Shown piece after piece: positions 9,920 to 17,771 of a DNA stretch of 64,000 nt. This stretch comes from Vibrio atlanticus (GTDB lineage Bacteria; Pseudomonadota; Gammaproteobacteria; Enterobacterales; Vibrionaceae): contig NZ_AP025461.1 of assembly GCF_024347315.1 (NCBI RefSeq), forward strand, positions 992,001 to 1,056,000, given 5' to 3'. Within the stretch, counting starts at the first letter, position 1. Each line of letters starts with the position of its first letter. A model generated the notes under the pieces. The model had not been told where the DNA came from. It saw only the letters and a list, made by a program, of their open reading frames with translations, and made no database searches. A program made the position numbers and the translations under genes.

Positions 9920-10210
9920 TTAGGCAATGTGCGTCATTTTATTAAGTACAAAGGTTTCGATACAGTCTTCAGTCGCAGCCATGTACTCAGCGATGTGTTG
10001 GCTCGCTAAGTGTTTCTCTAGATGAGCTTCAGATTCCCAGTTCTCATGAAAAATGAAGTGGGCAGGGTTACTGTTATCTTGGTGCAGATCGTAATTAATA
10101 CAGCCGTCTTCAGCACGGGTTTTATCGATCAATTTAATCATCTCTGATTTAACAAGCTCAGTTTTGTCTTCTTTAGAGACGATCGTTGCAATAATAGTCA
10201 GTTTGCTCAT
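9920..10210 (-). CDS. Antibiotic-biosynthesis-monooxygenase (ABM/YgiN-like) domain protein
   Basis: Small 96-residue protein with a dimeric alpha-beta barrel ABM fold (LTIIATIVSKEDKTELVKSEM, EDGCINYDLHQD, FHENWESEAHLEKHL). Family members include quinol monooxygenases and other cofactor-free oxygenases, but most are of unknown substrate. The ATG at 10210 is chosen because AAGGAA precedes it properly; the in-frame TTG six bases further up is ignored. It is monocistronic with a terminator at 9871-9896. Function beyond the fold is not known. Confidence 0.8.
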   Translation of the reverse strand: MSKLTIIATIVSKEDKTELVKSEMIKLIDKTRAEDGCINYDLHQDNSNPAHFIFHENWESEAHLEKHLASQHIAEYMAATEDCIETFVLNKMTHIA

Positions 10211-10362
10211 TTTCAATTCCTTAGATTTAAACTCAGTAAGTTAAAGTAATATAAGTATAAATTCAGGTTGAAGAAAGAGTTCTGGAATCCAATAACTATG
10301 GTGCTGAGCGTCCACAATTTAAATCCGAGATCATAACGTTGGGGCGATCGGTTGCGCTCATA

Positions 10363-10392
10363 AAAAAGCCCTCATAGAAATATGAGGGCTTC
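10363..10392 (-). terminator. Terminator downstream of the desaturase gene
   Basis: AAGCCCTCATA (10366-10376) pairs with TATGAGGGCTT (10381-10391) over a four-base loop; on the minus strand the stem is followed by a T-run. It sits about 70 bp beyond the desaturase stop. Confidence 0.85.
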
Positions 10393-10463
10393 AAATAAGA
10401 GTTAAGCAGTGTCGTTACTGGTACATTAAGCGGACTACTAAGCCTTAAGTATATTGTTCTACC

Positions 10464-11606
10464 TTAAGCATACTGTTCCACTGTCATTGCCCAATTTTTT
10501 TTCTGTTGCTCAAAATTCATTTTGATTTGTTGGTAACGAACTTTAAGTAGAGAGTGTTCGTACTTCTTCACAACATCTTCGCGTTTGCTTTCAAGTAGCT
10601 GCTTTTTGACTTCGTAATACTCGTTCATGTTTGATACTAGAGCATCGAATTCTTGTTGAAGTTTGTCCGCGATTTGCTGCTTGTCGGCACGATGCATGAT
10701 CTTTTGCTGCGTGCGTTTAAGTAACATTGATGCTTCTGCTTTTTCGATACGAGCTTGAGGGGTTTTCTTAAGCTTGCTTGCCAATCCCATCAAAGAAGCA
10801 CTCTTGATCAACCATTTTGTAGGATCGTATTGCCACCAGTAGATGCCGTTGCGGTAATCGTTCTCAAAGATGTGGTGGAAGTTGTGGTAGCCTTCGCCAA
10901 AAGTTAGAACCGCTAACACACCGTTATCACGGGCCGTGTTTTTGTCGGTAAAAGGTTGGCTACCCCAGATGTGAGCAAGAGAGTTAATGAAGAATGTCGT
11001 GTGATGGTTAAGCACCAAACGAACAGCACCTACGATTAACAACATGCCAAGTACGTCACCGTAAATAACACCTAAAGCGATAGGAACACCGAAGTTCATT
11101 AGCAATGCCAACAGAACATAGTGCTTGTGCTGCCACATAACAATTTTGTCTTTCTTTAAATCTCGACAATTTTCATAATTTTCATACATCGAGGTGCTGT
11201 AGTTACGAATCATCCACCCGATGTGAGAATACCAAAAACCACGTTTTGCTGAGTATGGGTCTTTGTCGTTGTTATCTACATGCTTGTGGTGCACACGGTG
11301 ATCAGAAGACCAGTGTAACGCGCTGTTCTGCAGGGCAAATGCGCCACCTAGTGCAAACAGGAATCTTAGGCTTGAATGCGCTTCAAACGCTTTGTGTGAC
11401 CATAAGCGATGATAACCCGTCGTGATTGAAAGGTTACAGAACGTAAAGCAGATCGCTAGCCATATCCAGTGCTCCATACCATAGCCAAAAAAGTAGCCAT
11501 AAACGGGAGCTGCAACAACAGCAAGCAGCATACTAAAAGAGAATACAAAAATATTGAGCCAGATTAATGGCGGCTTTTTTGTAGATTGTTTGTCGGCACT
11601 ATTCAT
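10464..11606 (-). CDS. Acyl-CoA/acyl-lipid fatty-acid desaturase (delta-9 type)
   Basis: Membrane di-iron enzyme that introduces a double bond into saturated acyl chains. The 380-residue protein has the three histidine boxes of the desaturase family: HRLWSH, HRVHH and HNFHH, between hydrophobic helices (WLNIFVFSFSMLLAVVAAP, LFALGGAFALQNSALHW, VLLALLMNFGVPIALGVI). The last ~100 residues (from KLKKTPQARIEKAE) are charged and predicted coiled-coil, an extension seen in marine gammaproteobacterial homologues. The ATG at 11606 (MNSADKQ) with GGAA ahead is chosen over further upstream codons. FabR-like operators lie in the promoter region. Monocistronic. Confidence 0.9.
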   Translation of the reverse strand: MNSADKQSTKKPPLIWLNIFVFSFSMLLAVVAAPVYGYFFGYGMEHWIWLAICFTFCNLSITTGYHRLWSHKAFEAHSSLRFLFALGGAFALQNSALHWSSDHRVHHKHVDNNDKDPYSAKRGFWYSHIGWMIRNYSTSMYENYENCRDLKKDKIVMWQHKHYVLLALLMNFGVPIALGVIYGDVLGMLLIVGAVRLVLNHHTTFFINSLAHIWGSQPFTDKNTARDNGVLAVLTFGEGYHNFHHIFENDYRNGIYWWQYDPTKWLIKSASLMGLASKLKKTPQARIEKAEASMLLKRTQQKIMHRADKQQIADKLQQEFDALVSNMNEYYEVKKQLLESKREDVVKKYEHSLLKVRYQQIKMNFEQQKKNWAMTVEQYA

Positions 11607-11650
11607 TAGCAAATTTCCATTGAGCTTACATCTGTGCGCTAGAATATCAG

Positions 11651-11690
11651 CGTACACGTGTAAGTCAATATTGAAAGTGTAAACGTGTAT
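11651..11690 (-). promoter_or_regulatory. Two FabR/DesT-like operator palindromes before the desaturase gene
   Basis: TACACGTGTA at 11653-11662 is a perfect 10-bp palindrome. A second copy, TGTAAACGTGTA at 11678-11689, follows 25 bp away. Both resemble the TACA..TGTA core of operators bound by TetR-type unsaturated-fatty-acid regulators such as FabR. They lie about 45-85 bp upstream of the desaturase start. Regulation of a desaturase by such a factor fits, but is inferred. Confidence 0.55.
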
Positions 11691-11772
11691 TAGTATGTTT
11701 TGCTTAAATATTGTATAAAGGTAGTGTGAAATGTAGTAGCAAGTCATAAATGGAAGTACTAAGGGCTAATAA

Positions 11773-12318
11773 ATGGAAATTAAGGTAGCTGAATATAAAG
11801 ATTATGAGCGGATTGCCCAATTACACGCGGATAGCTGGAAGCTATATTATCGTGGCATTCTTGCTGATGATTACTTAGAAAATGATGTTTTGGAGGACAG
11901 ATCTGTTATTTGGCAGACTCGTTTGATTAACCCTCCTTTTAACCAACATGTTTTATTGCTTGAAGAGGGCGGTTTACTGGTTGGTTTCGTCTGCGCGTTT
12001 GGTAATCACAACTTTGAGCGTGGCACGTTCATCGATGCGTTACATGTAGATAATGCCTATCGCGGTCGTGGTGTTGGTAAGCGTTTATTGTCTGAATTAT
12101 CGAAGTGGTTGCAGCAATACTATTCGGATTCAGGTCTGTACCTAGAGGTGATGTCTGAAAATCACCAAGCGATTGCTTTTTATCAAGCGATTGGTGGTAA
12201 AGAAGAGCTAGAGCAAGTTTGGAATGCACCATGTGGAAGTCAAGTGAATGAGAAGGTGATTTCTTGGAGCTCTCCCGTTGAACTTGAACAGAAAACAGCA
12301 AGCATTGTGTATTCTTAG
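11773..12318 (+). CDS. GNAT-family N-acetyltransferase
   Basis: Acetyl-CoA-dependent transferase of unknown substrate, 181 residues. The GNAT core is plain: an N-terminal AEYKDYERIAQLHADSW helix, beta strands around LLLEEGGLLVGFVCAF, IDALHVDNAYRGRGVGKRLL (acetyl-CoA pyrophosphate loop R/Q-x-x-G-x-G) and LYLEVMSENHQAIAFYQAIGG. It is divergent from the desaturase gene and ends before a strong terminator at 12396-12432. Protein or small-molecule acetylation cannot be told apart from sequence. Confidence 0.85.
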   Translation: MEIKVAEYKDYERIAQLHADSWKLYYRGILADDYLENDVLEDRSVIWQTRLINPPFNQHVLLLEEGGLLVGFVCAFGNHNFERGTFIDALHVDNAYRGRGVGKRLLSELSKWLQQYYSDSGLYLEVMSENHQAIAFYQAIGGKEELEQVWNAPCGSQVNEKVISWSSPVELEQKTASIVYS

Positions 12319-12395
12319 TCACTTCAAGTTTAATAATGGTTCCTTGCTCAACAGCTGCCTCTTACTGAAGTTGCTTTAAAGCTGAAGAACAAACC

Positions 12396-12432
12396 AAAAA
12401 GCCCCGAGCATTAAATTGTTCGGGGCTTTTTT
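12396..12432. terminator. Strong terminator between convergent acetyltransferase and ylqF genes
   Basis: GCCCCGA (12401-12407) pairs with TCGGGGC (12420-12426); five A precede and six T follow, so it can act in both directions for the convergent genes. Confidence 0.85.
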
Positions 12433-12503
12433 GATTAGATTAGACACTTCAATTATTTGGCACTTAGTCGCACCATGTGATTTTTTCTTAAAACGAAGAG
12501 AGA

Positions 12504-13439
12504 TTAACGCTTGTTCTTCAAGTAACGCTTACGACGCTCTTCTTTTTTCTTAATCTGTTGTTCGGCTTTCAGCGCAGCCGCTTCTTCAACTTCGATCAGT
12601 TCTTGTGTGATCATTTCTGGTAGCTCTAACGTTACTTTACCTAAAGTACCATTACGCAGTTCGTGAAGTAGGATTTCCGAACATTTGTGAATGTCGATAT
12701 GACCACCAGCACGAAGTGCGCCACGCTTACGACCAATCGCTTCCATCAATTCGATATCAGACTCTGGAAGTTCTTCAATTTGGTAGCGTTCTTGCAAAAG
12801 GTTAGGGTATTGCTTTGCAAGGTACTCGACTGTGTAGAATGCCACTTCATCGTATTCCATTGCCGTATCTTTTACAGCGCCTGTTGCAGCCAAGCGGAAG
12901 CCACTGTGTGGGTTTTCTACTTTAGGCCATAGGATTCCAGGAGTATCTGAAAGGATCACGCCATTTTGTAGATTGATACGTTGTTGACGACGAGTTACCG
13001 CAGGTTGGTTACCAGTAACCGCGATCGTACGTCCCGCTAAACAGTTGATGATGGTCGATTTACCCACGTTCGGGATGCCCATGATCATTGTACGAATGTT
13101 CTTACCCATCTGTTCACGGTGCGGTGCTAACTTACGCACGAGCTCCATAACGTGGTTCACTTCTTCTTTAGCGCTAGTAGTAATCGCAATCGCTTTAACG
13201 CCTTGCTCTTTCTCGAAGTGCTCAATCCAACGCTCAGTAAGCTCAGGATCCGCAAGGTCGCGCTTGTTCAACACTTTTACACAAGGCTTATCGCCGCGCA
13301 GTGAAGAGATCATTGGGTTTTCACTACTGAACGGGATACGAGCGTCCAGTACTTCGATGATCACATCAACCTGTGGGATAACTTCTTCGATTTCTTTACG
13401 GGCTTTATGCATGTGACCCGGAAACCATTGAATAGACAT
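12504..13439 (-). CDS. ylqF: Ribosome-biogenesis GTPase YlqF/RbgA family
   Basis: Circularly permuted GTPase thought to assist late large-subunit ribosome assembly. In 311 residues the G motifs appear in permuted order: NKRDLAD (G4) and a Ser-Ala-Lys variant (G5), then GIPNVGKST (G1 P-loop), and DTPGILWPK (G3). The N-terminus MSIQWFPGHMHKARKE is the family signature, which fixes the start at 13439 rather than an upstream codon. The C-terminus is Lys/Arg-rich (KKKEERRKRYLKNKR), suited to RNA binding. Monocistronic and convergent with the acetyltransferase gene. Confidence 0.9.
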   Translation of the reverse strand: MSIQWFPGHMHKARKEIEEVIPQVDVIIEVLDARIPFSSENPMISSLRGDKPCVKVLNKRDLADPELTERWIEHFEKEQGVKAIAITTSAKEEVNHVMELVRKLAPHREQMGKNIRTMIMGIPNVGKSTIINCLAGRTIAVTGNQPAVTRRQQRINLQNGVILSDTPGILWPKVENPHSGFRLAATGAVKDTAMEYDEVAFYTVEYLAKQYPNLLQERYQIEELPESDIELMEAIGRKRGALRAGGHIDIHKCSEILLHELRNGTLGKVTLELPEMITQELIEVEEAAALKAEQQIKKKEERRKRYLKNKR

Positions 13440-13967
13440 AGAGATAAACCTTGATAAATATATTTGCTGCACATTGTAAGGGTTCGCTAGGGCGTGTAAA
13501 GCGCTATGTTAGTTAGAAGCCTTTCGTTAAAAGCTTAAGACCAAGTTTTTATCGGGTTCTTTTAAAGTTGAGGGCAGTCTTGCTGTGTACGTTTCGTGTG
13601 GGGAATCTGTTGTATCGCTGCATTCTAGTGTTGTTACTGCCTCTTAGTTAGTCTGTACACAGACAGTTTATTGCGTATTGAATCAACCATGACCCGAAGA
13701 AGAGTAGTTTTTATTTTTGAATGAGCACGAATAAAACGAATAGCTACTTTTAAGTTGTTGATTAGTAATTGGAACAATGGATGGTTGAGAACGATAACGT
13801 GCCCTACATAGGCGGCAATGTGTGGGGCACGTTTTCACACTGAATGTTTAGACCCACTTTTATATTAAATGCATAGCATTCAGTTGGTTATAAGTAACCT
13901 TTTTGATATATTAACCGGATGAATTCGTGCTTGCACGATATTAAAATGTTGTATTTGAGAGGTTGAT
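13440..13967. other. Intergenic region between ylqF and the orphan repeat-protein gene
   Basis: No gene found. It contains a near-palindrome GTCTGTACACAGAC around 13652 and a hairpin with arms AACGTGCCC (13796-13804) and GGGCACGTT (13825-13833), with a nested ACAT/ATGT pair in its loop. The hairpin is followed only by TTTC, so it is a weak terminator at best. No RYYYAAC/GTTRRRY integron core was recognised on this side of the orphan gene. Confidence 0.4.
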
Positions 13968-14489
13968 TTGAACACACTTGGAAAAGTAGCTTCAGTTGCA
14001 ACAGTTATTGCAGCTGTATTTACAGTCCTTACCTACTATGAATCTCATTCTTTAGACAACGCTCTAAAGGAGACCGAAAAAGAATCTCAGCGTGAGCATT
14101 TACCTAGAGACGATAATCTGGTCTCTGAAACAGTATCACCTACAAAGTTAACCAAAGAAGGAGCTGACGGCTCTATTTGTCAGCAAAGTGACTATACTCG
14201 TGACGATTTTCAGGTAAAGTTTGAAATTGCCAAAATGATCCCAGGCAGTACTAGCCAGAATGAAGCTTTAGAGAATCTTGGAAAAAAGGCTGCACAAGTA
14301 TGTTATTTTGATCTTGCATATACTATTGGAAAATCTATTCGGGGTAGTACAACTAAAAGCGACACTCTGAGTTACATTGCGATTAAGGCAGCCAATTCTG
14401 GTAACCTTTCTTTAGCGGCCAAAATTGCTGATAGTATTCCTGGTTCCACAACAAAATCTCGAACTCTCAAAATGATCTCTGAGATTTAA
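13968..14489 (+). CDS. Orphan membrane-anchored protein with three 33-residue helical repeats
   Basis: Unknown function, 173 residues. A hydrophobic helix at 5-24 (VASVATVIAAVFTVLTYY) would anchor it in the inner membrane with the rest in the periplasm. A charged linker follows. Residues ~85-173 carry repeats in which I-P/R-GST-x-x-x-x-(A/T)-L recurs at 91, 124 and 157, exactly 33 residues apart, each followed by a helix of the IA.KAA type. Cys71 and Cys112 could pair. The start is a TTG with GAGAGG five bases ahead; no ATG fits. An integron attC-like site follows immediately, suggesting it arrived as a cassette. Confidence 0.65.
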   Translation: MNTLGKVASVATVIAAVFTVLTYYESHSLDNALKETEKESQREHLPRDDNLVSETVSPTKLTKEGADGSICQQSDYTRDDFQVKFEIAKMIPGSTSQNEALENLGKKAAQVCYFDLAYTIGKSIRGSTTKSDTLSYIAIKAANSGNLSLAAKIADSIPGSTTKSRTLKMISEI

Positions 14490-14496
14490 ACTACAA

Positions 14497-14592
14497 ATAT
14501 AACAAGGCGCTTAACCTGACACTCCACGCTTGGCATTTTTGCTACGCAAAAGTGTATGCCAAGGTGTCGTGCAATTTAGCTTAGCGTTAGGT
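14497..14592 (+). repeat. Integron attC-like recombination site
   Basis: About 96 bp with attC architecture. It ends in GTTAGGT (14586-14592), a perfect GTTRRRY core, and begins with ATATAAC (14497-14503), six of seven to RYYYAAC. Inside, GACAC (14518-14522) pairs with GTGTC (14564-14568), and CTTGGCAT (14529-14536) pairs with ATGCCAAG (14556-14563). The left arm has six unpaired bases, TCCACG, opposite none on the right, the kind of asymmetry attC sites show. The AACAAGGCG opening resembles Vibrio chromosomal integron sites. No integrase or second site is visible nearby. Confidence 0.7.
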
Positions 14593-14615
14593 AAATAGAG
14601 GAAGTTGTAGGTTCA

Positions 14616-15167
14616 ATGGAAATTCAGTTTAGTATTGGCTTGGCTTTTGGAGCGGTAGTTGCCGCTGCAATTAACATCTACTTCAATTATCGTGCTGATA
14701 AGAAAAAACAGTGCCAAAAACGCTTGGATAGTGCGAACGTTGTTATAGGGGAGTTGCTCAATGTAATTGCTCATTATACTCAGTATACTAGGCTGAATCT
14801 TCGCATGGTTGATGGCGAAGAACGAGATATTACAAAACTTAAATATGACCTGAAAAATCAGGTCTATGGTGAATTTCTAGCCGTATCAAAGGCCGAATAT
14901 GTTTCATTTCTTCCACCCGAACAAATCAGAAATTTATACCAATTATCTACACGAATTCGTAATGCCGATATGATGATCAACGAATTTATTTCCGTATGTG
15001 AAAATCCTGACATGTGCTCGGACTATGAGTTAGATCTGTACTTCGGCTATGACGTATTTATGGGCTATGTTGAAGATGCAGCTTCAGGTATATTATTTTA
15101 CATTGAGCAAAAACAGCCAGAGTTTAAGCACTTGATCCCAGAAGATATGGCGAAAGACTCCGTGTAA
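14616..15167 (+). CDS. Orphan single-pass membrane protein, probably cassette-borne
   Basis: Unknown function, 183 residues. An N-terminal helix at ~4-22 (QFSIGLAFGAVVAAAINIYF) followed by RADKKKQCQKR suggests a type I-like membrane anchor with a cytoplasmic helical domain. The remainder is rich in Tyr, Asp and Glu (LYFGYDVFMGYVEDAASGILFYIEQ) and lacks motifs I know. The start ATG at 14616 lies 24 bp after the attC core, the usual geometry of a gene at the head of an integron cassette. It has no attC of its own afterwards, so it may be the trapped last cassette or an unrelated neighbour. Confidence 0.65.
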   Translation: MEIQFSIGLAFGAVVAAAINIYFNYRADKKKQCQKRLDSANVVIGELLNVIAHYTQYTRLNLRMVDGEERDITKLKYDLKNQVYGEFLAVSKAEYVSFLPPEQIRNLYQLSTRIRNADMMINEFISVCENPDMCSDYELDLYFGYDVFMGYVEDAASGILFYIEQKQPEFKHLIPEDMAKDSV

Positions 15168-15382
15168 ATTTACCTTACAAATAAGGATTAAGGTGTTGCG
15201 CAGCCAACACTAAATCCCGAGTGTTGAACAAGCCCAAAGCCACTTTATTAAGTAAATTGTACGATTGCATTTGAAGGGCACATCGTTTTGGTTCTACTCT
15301 ACGGACGCGCAATTCGATAATCTTAATTCCATTAACCTTGTACACTGCATTTTCAAAGCTAGGTAACAATCATCGAGGGTGT

Positions 15383-15697
15383 TTAGGGCTGAGATGAATA
15401 AAAAGCCGCAATATCTTTCAAGTCTTGATCATTAAGTTTACTCAGTTGTGTTTGCATCATTTCAGCGTAAGCGCCTTGTCTATCACCGTTTTGGTAAGCT
15501 TTCATTGTGTTATAGAGGTAAGTTGAATCTTGGCCAGAAAGTTTTGGGTAAGCAGTGTTACTTGTTTCACCCGTGGGGTTATGACAGAAAATGCAACTTG
15601 GTGACTTCATTTTACCCAGTTCAGGATCGCCAAAATTAGAGGCATGAAGGCTAGGGGAAAGAGCGAGTAATAGTAAAGTGAAGGATCGGTAAGTCAT
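15383..15697 (-). CDS. Periplasmic mono-haem cytochrome c (c553/c4-like)
   Basis: Small secreted electron carrier, 104 residues. MTYRSFTLLLLALSPSLHA is a signal peptide; mature haem binding is by CIFCH, with NPTG and a later MMQTQLSKLNDQDLKDIAAFYSS helix supplying the likely axial Met. This resembles one half of a cytochrome c4 or a class I c553. The ATG at 15697 is preceded by GGAG at seven bases; earlier in-frame codons are ignored. It is monocistronic. A partner oxidase or reductase is not indicated by the neighbours, though the idr-like and nir genes elsewhere in the window use such carriers. Confidence 0.85.
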   Translation of the reverse strand: MTYRSFTLLLLALSPSLHASNFGDPELGKMKSPSCIFCHNPTGETSNTAYPKLSGQDSTYLYNTMKAYQNGDRQGAYAEMMQTQLSKLNDQDLKDIAAFYSSQP

Positions 15698-15760
15698 GCT
15701 TTTTCTCCGGTAAAAACATAACAATAAAGCTTACCCTAAGGGGAAGCTCAAGTCCGAATT

Positions 15761-15823
15761 GCTTTAGATGCTTTAGATGCTTTAGATGCTTTAGATGCTT
15801 TAGATGCTTTAGATATTTTAGAA
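15761..15823. repeat. 9-bp tandem repeat, six copies of GCTTTAGAT
   Basis: Six perfect copies of GCTTTAGAT run from 15761 to 15814, with a degenerate seventh to 15823. The array lies about 65 bp upstream of the cytochrome c start, in its promoter region. It is too short-period for CRISPR and is likely length-variable between strains. Confidence 0.9.
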
Positions 15824-16104
15824 GCTAATAGTGTTGACAGTTACAACTGACTTCGTTCTGTTAGGCGAGTAGAGGGCTTAAGAAGTGATGTTTTGTGAGT
15901 TCAAAAATTCTATTCGTACCTTAGAGGGCAGAATGTAATTAAGTCACTGGTGATATGATTTAAACTTCGTTGTTCAGTCTAACTGTGATTTTATGACGGA
16001 GGGGGATAATAGAAGATCACCTTTTCAAGGGCCTAAATTATAATACGATCTGTTGTAAAAATAACTGCAATCCAGTGTCTCTATATTTGTGACTCAAATA
16101 TTAA
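15824..16104. other. Intergenic region between cytochrome c and LuxR-type regulator genes
   Basis: About 280 bp, A/T-rich, with no gene. It should contain the cytochrome promoter, extended by the adjoining tandem repeat. No recognisable terminator for the minus-strand regulator was seen. Confidence 0.4.
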
Positions 16105-16788
16105 CTACATGCCTGGTTGTATAATAGTCTCTAAACTATTGATAAAATTTGCTTTTCTTATTGCTTCTTTTCGGTTGGTTACGTTTATTTTTTTATATAT
16201 ATTATATACATGCGTTTTTACTGTACTTTCTGAAATAAATAGTTCACTTGATATCTCTAAGTTTGTATCTCCTCTAATAACTCGTTTAAATATTTGAGCT
16301 TCTCTTTTTGTAAGGGTAGATAATATTACCTGTGACTTGAATGTTTGGGAGCGCGCATTGGATAAAATATGCGACATTAACTTCCTCGGTAACCATAGGT
16401 CGTCATCACAAACCGTTTTCAAGCAACGTGTAAGGTGTTCTACAGGAGCATCTTGATAGATTATGCCCTTTATATTAAACATGTTGAATAGTTGCATTAC
16501 GGTAATACTCTGTCCGGTAATATCAGAGGGAACGTCATAGATTACCCATTTGTTGGACTCTACTTTTGATAAGGTGATGTAAACATCTTTGATGTCAGCT
16601 AAGAGTAAGTAACTAATGAGAATGACATCAAACGTCTTGCGATGATTCGAACGTTTAATACCTGAAATACATTCACGACTAAAACAAAAGTCACTGTATT
16701 TCTCTATTTCTCGTTGAATAAACTGGTTATTTATACCGTTATCGCCAATTAGGAGCATGTGCTTTAAATTGTTTTTACTGTTATGCAT
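16105..16788 (-). CDS. LuxR-family (CsgD/VpsT-like) transcriptional regulator
   Basis: DNA-binding regulator of 227 residues. The N-terminal ~130 residues look like a degenerate receiver domain (HMLLIGDNGINNQFI..., FDVILISYLL). The C-terminus (158-215) is a LuxR/FixJ helix-turn-helix: LTKREAQIFKRVIRGDTNLEISSELFISESTVKTHVYNIYKKI. Between them is DLWLPRKL, which sits where VpsT carries its W-F/L-T/S-R cyclic-di-GMP motif, with Pro in place of Thr/Ser. The gene lies downstream of, and in the same direction as, the chaperone-usher genes, so it may control biofilm or pilus expression. Ligand binding is uncertain. Confidence 0.8.
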   Translation of the reverse strand: MHNSKNNLKHMLLIGDNGINNQFIQREIEKYSDFCFSRECISGIKRSNHRKTFDVILISYLLLADIKDVYITLSKVESNKWVIYDVPSDITGQSITVMQLFNMFNIKGIIYQDAPVEHLTRCLKTVCDDDLWLPRKLMSHILSNARSQTFKSQVILSTLTKREAQIFKRVIRGDTNLEISSELFISESTVKTHVYNIYKKINVTNRKEAIRKANFINSLETIIQPGM

Positions 16789-16883
16789 ACTTTACTCCGA
16801 AACTGACAAATCGTGTTGTGATTATATGATACTAGGTTTTATATAATTGCGTTGCATATCTCAGGATTTATATAATTACATAT

Positions 16884-17771
16884 TTAAGGCTGCTGTGAAA
16901 GGAGGGGTTCTATAGAAATTTGTAATGTATCGTCATATATTCCTCCCGGTTTGTTCTCTGTTTCCCCAATTACAAAACTCAAAGGAATAGGTTGACCGAT
17001 CGTAGCCGAAATACGCTGAATTTTTGCATCAAGTTGACCGAGGTTTACTCTATCGTTATCTAGGGAAAGTTCGTATGGAATATCCCATTTTGTCTCATCA
17101 GATTCATGACGTAGCATGCCTTGATGGGATGATTCCAATACGATGGTATACGCTGTATTGCTTTGCACCCATAGGTTCGGTGCAGAACGAATAATCTTGT
17201 TTGAATATAATGTTCCTAGATCAAGGTCATAATGCTGTTGAGTTAACCCATAAAAGTGAACTTTAGCAGCTGGTGGCACGGTAACGGATACTGGGAGTGA
17301 GCTAGGGCTGATCTCTATTTGTTGGTTGTCTGAGTTATAAGAGGGCGACACTTCTAAAAGACCCCGGTAGGTTCCTGACGCTAGCCACTGTTTGCTTGGG
17401 AAACGCATTTGTATGGTTGTTGAAGGTTGACTGTCGGTTAATGATACATGCCACTGATTGGCGATTGGCACACCCACTTGTCCACTCCACTCGAAGTTGA
17501 GTTTGTCTTGGTTTACCCCTTTTAACGTCCGACTAGTATCATTAAGTTGTAGAACCAAACTCAATTTACAGTCTTCGCCAATTATATTCGCATCGATCCT
17601 ATAAGTATTAATTGTTGCGTAAGTACCAGTGTTGAAAACGTCGTATTGAGACTGGGATGAGACGGGTTGAATCGTCAATGCACTAGCTTCACATGCTAAT
17701 ACAGAGGATATAGAATTTATGGCGATGAGGAACCATCCTCCCCACCGAAGTTGTTTAATCCACATACACAT
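16884..17771 (-). CDS. Putative fimbrial tip protein / adhesin of the chaperone-usher locus
   Basis: Secreted protein of 295 residues encoded last in the pilus operon and overlapping the usher gene by 17 bp. An N-terminal signal (RWGGWFLIAINSISSVLACEA) is followed by two beta-rich regions. The end, GGIYDDTLQISIEP, resembles the terminal strand of spore-coat-U type pilins, which donate or accept a strand during assembly. The two-domain size and last position fit a tip adhesin. I see no lectin motif, so the receptor is unknown. The start MCMWIK is the best available. Confidence 0.65.
   Translation of the reverse strand: MCMWIKQLRWGGWFLIAINSISSVLACEASALTIQPVSSQSQYDVFNTGTYATINTYRIDANIIGEDCKLSLVLQLNDTSRTLKGVNQDKLNFEWSGQVGVPIANQWHVSLTDSQPSTTIQMRFPSKQWLASGTYRGLLEVSPSYNSDNQQIEISPSSLPVSVTVPPAAKVHFYGLTQQHYDLDLGTLYSNKIIRSAPNLWVQSNTAYTIVLESSHQGMLRHESDETKWDIPYELSLDNDRVNLGQLDAKIQRISATIGQPIPLSFVIGETENKPGGIYDDTLQISIEPLLSQQP

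Noticed and set aside
15175..15369. Minus-strand 64-codon frame after the second orphan gene
   Set aside because: No ribosome site or recognisable family; could be a fragment but unsupported.
15168..15382. Second attC site after the second orphan gene
   Set aside because: Only a short GTGTTG/CAACAC hairpin; no GTTRRRY core with the right arm layout.
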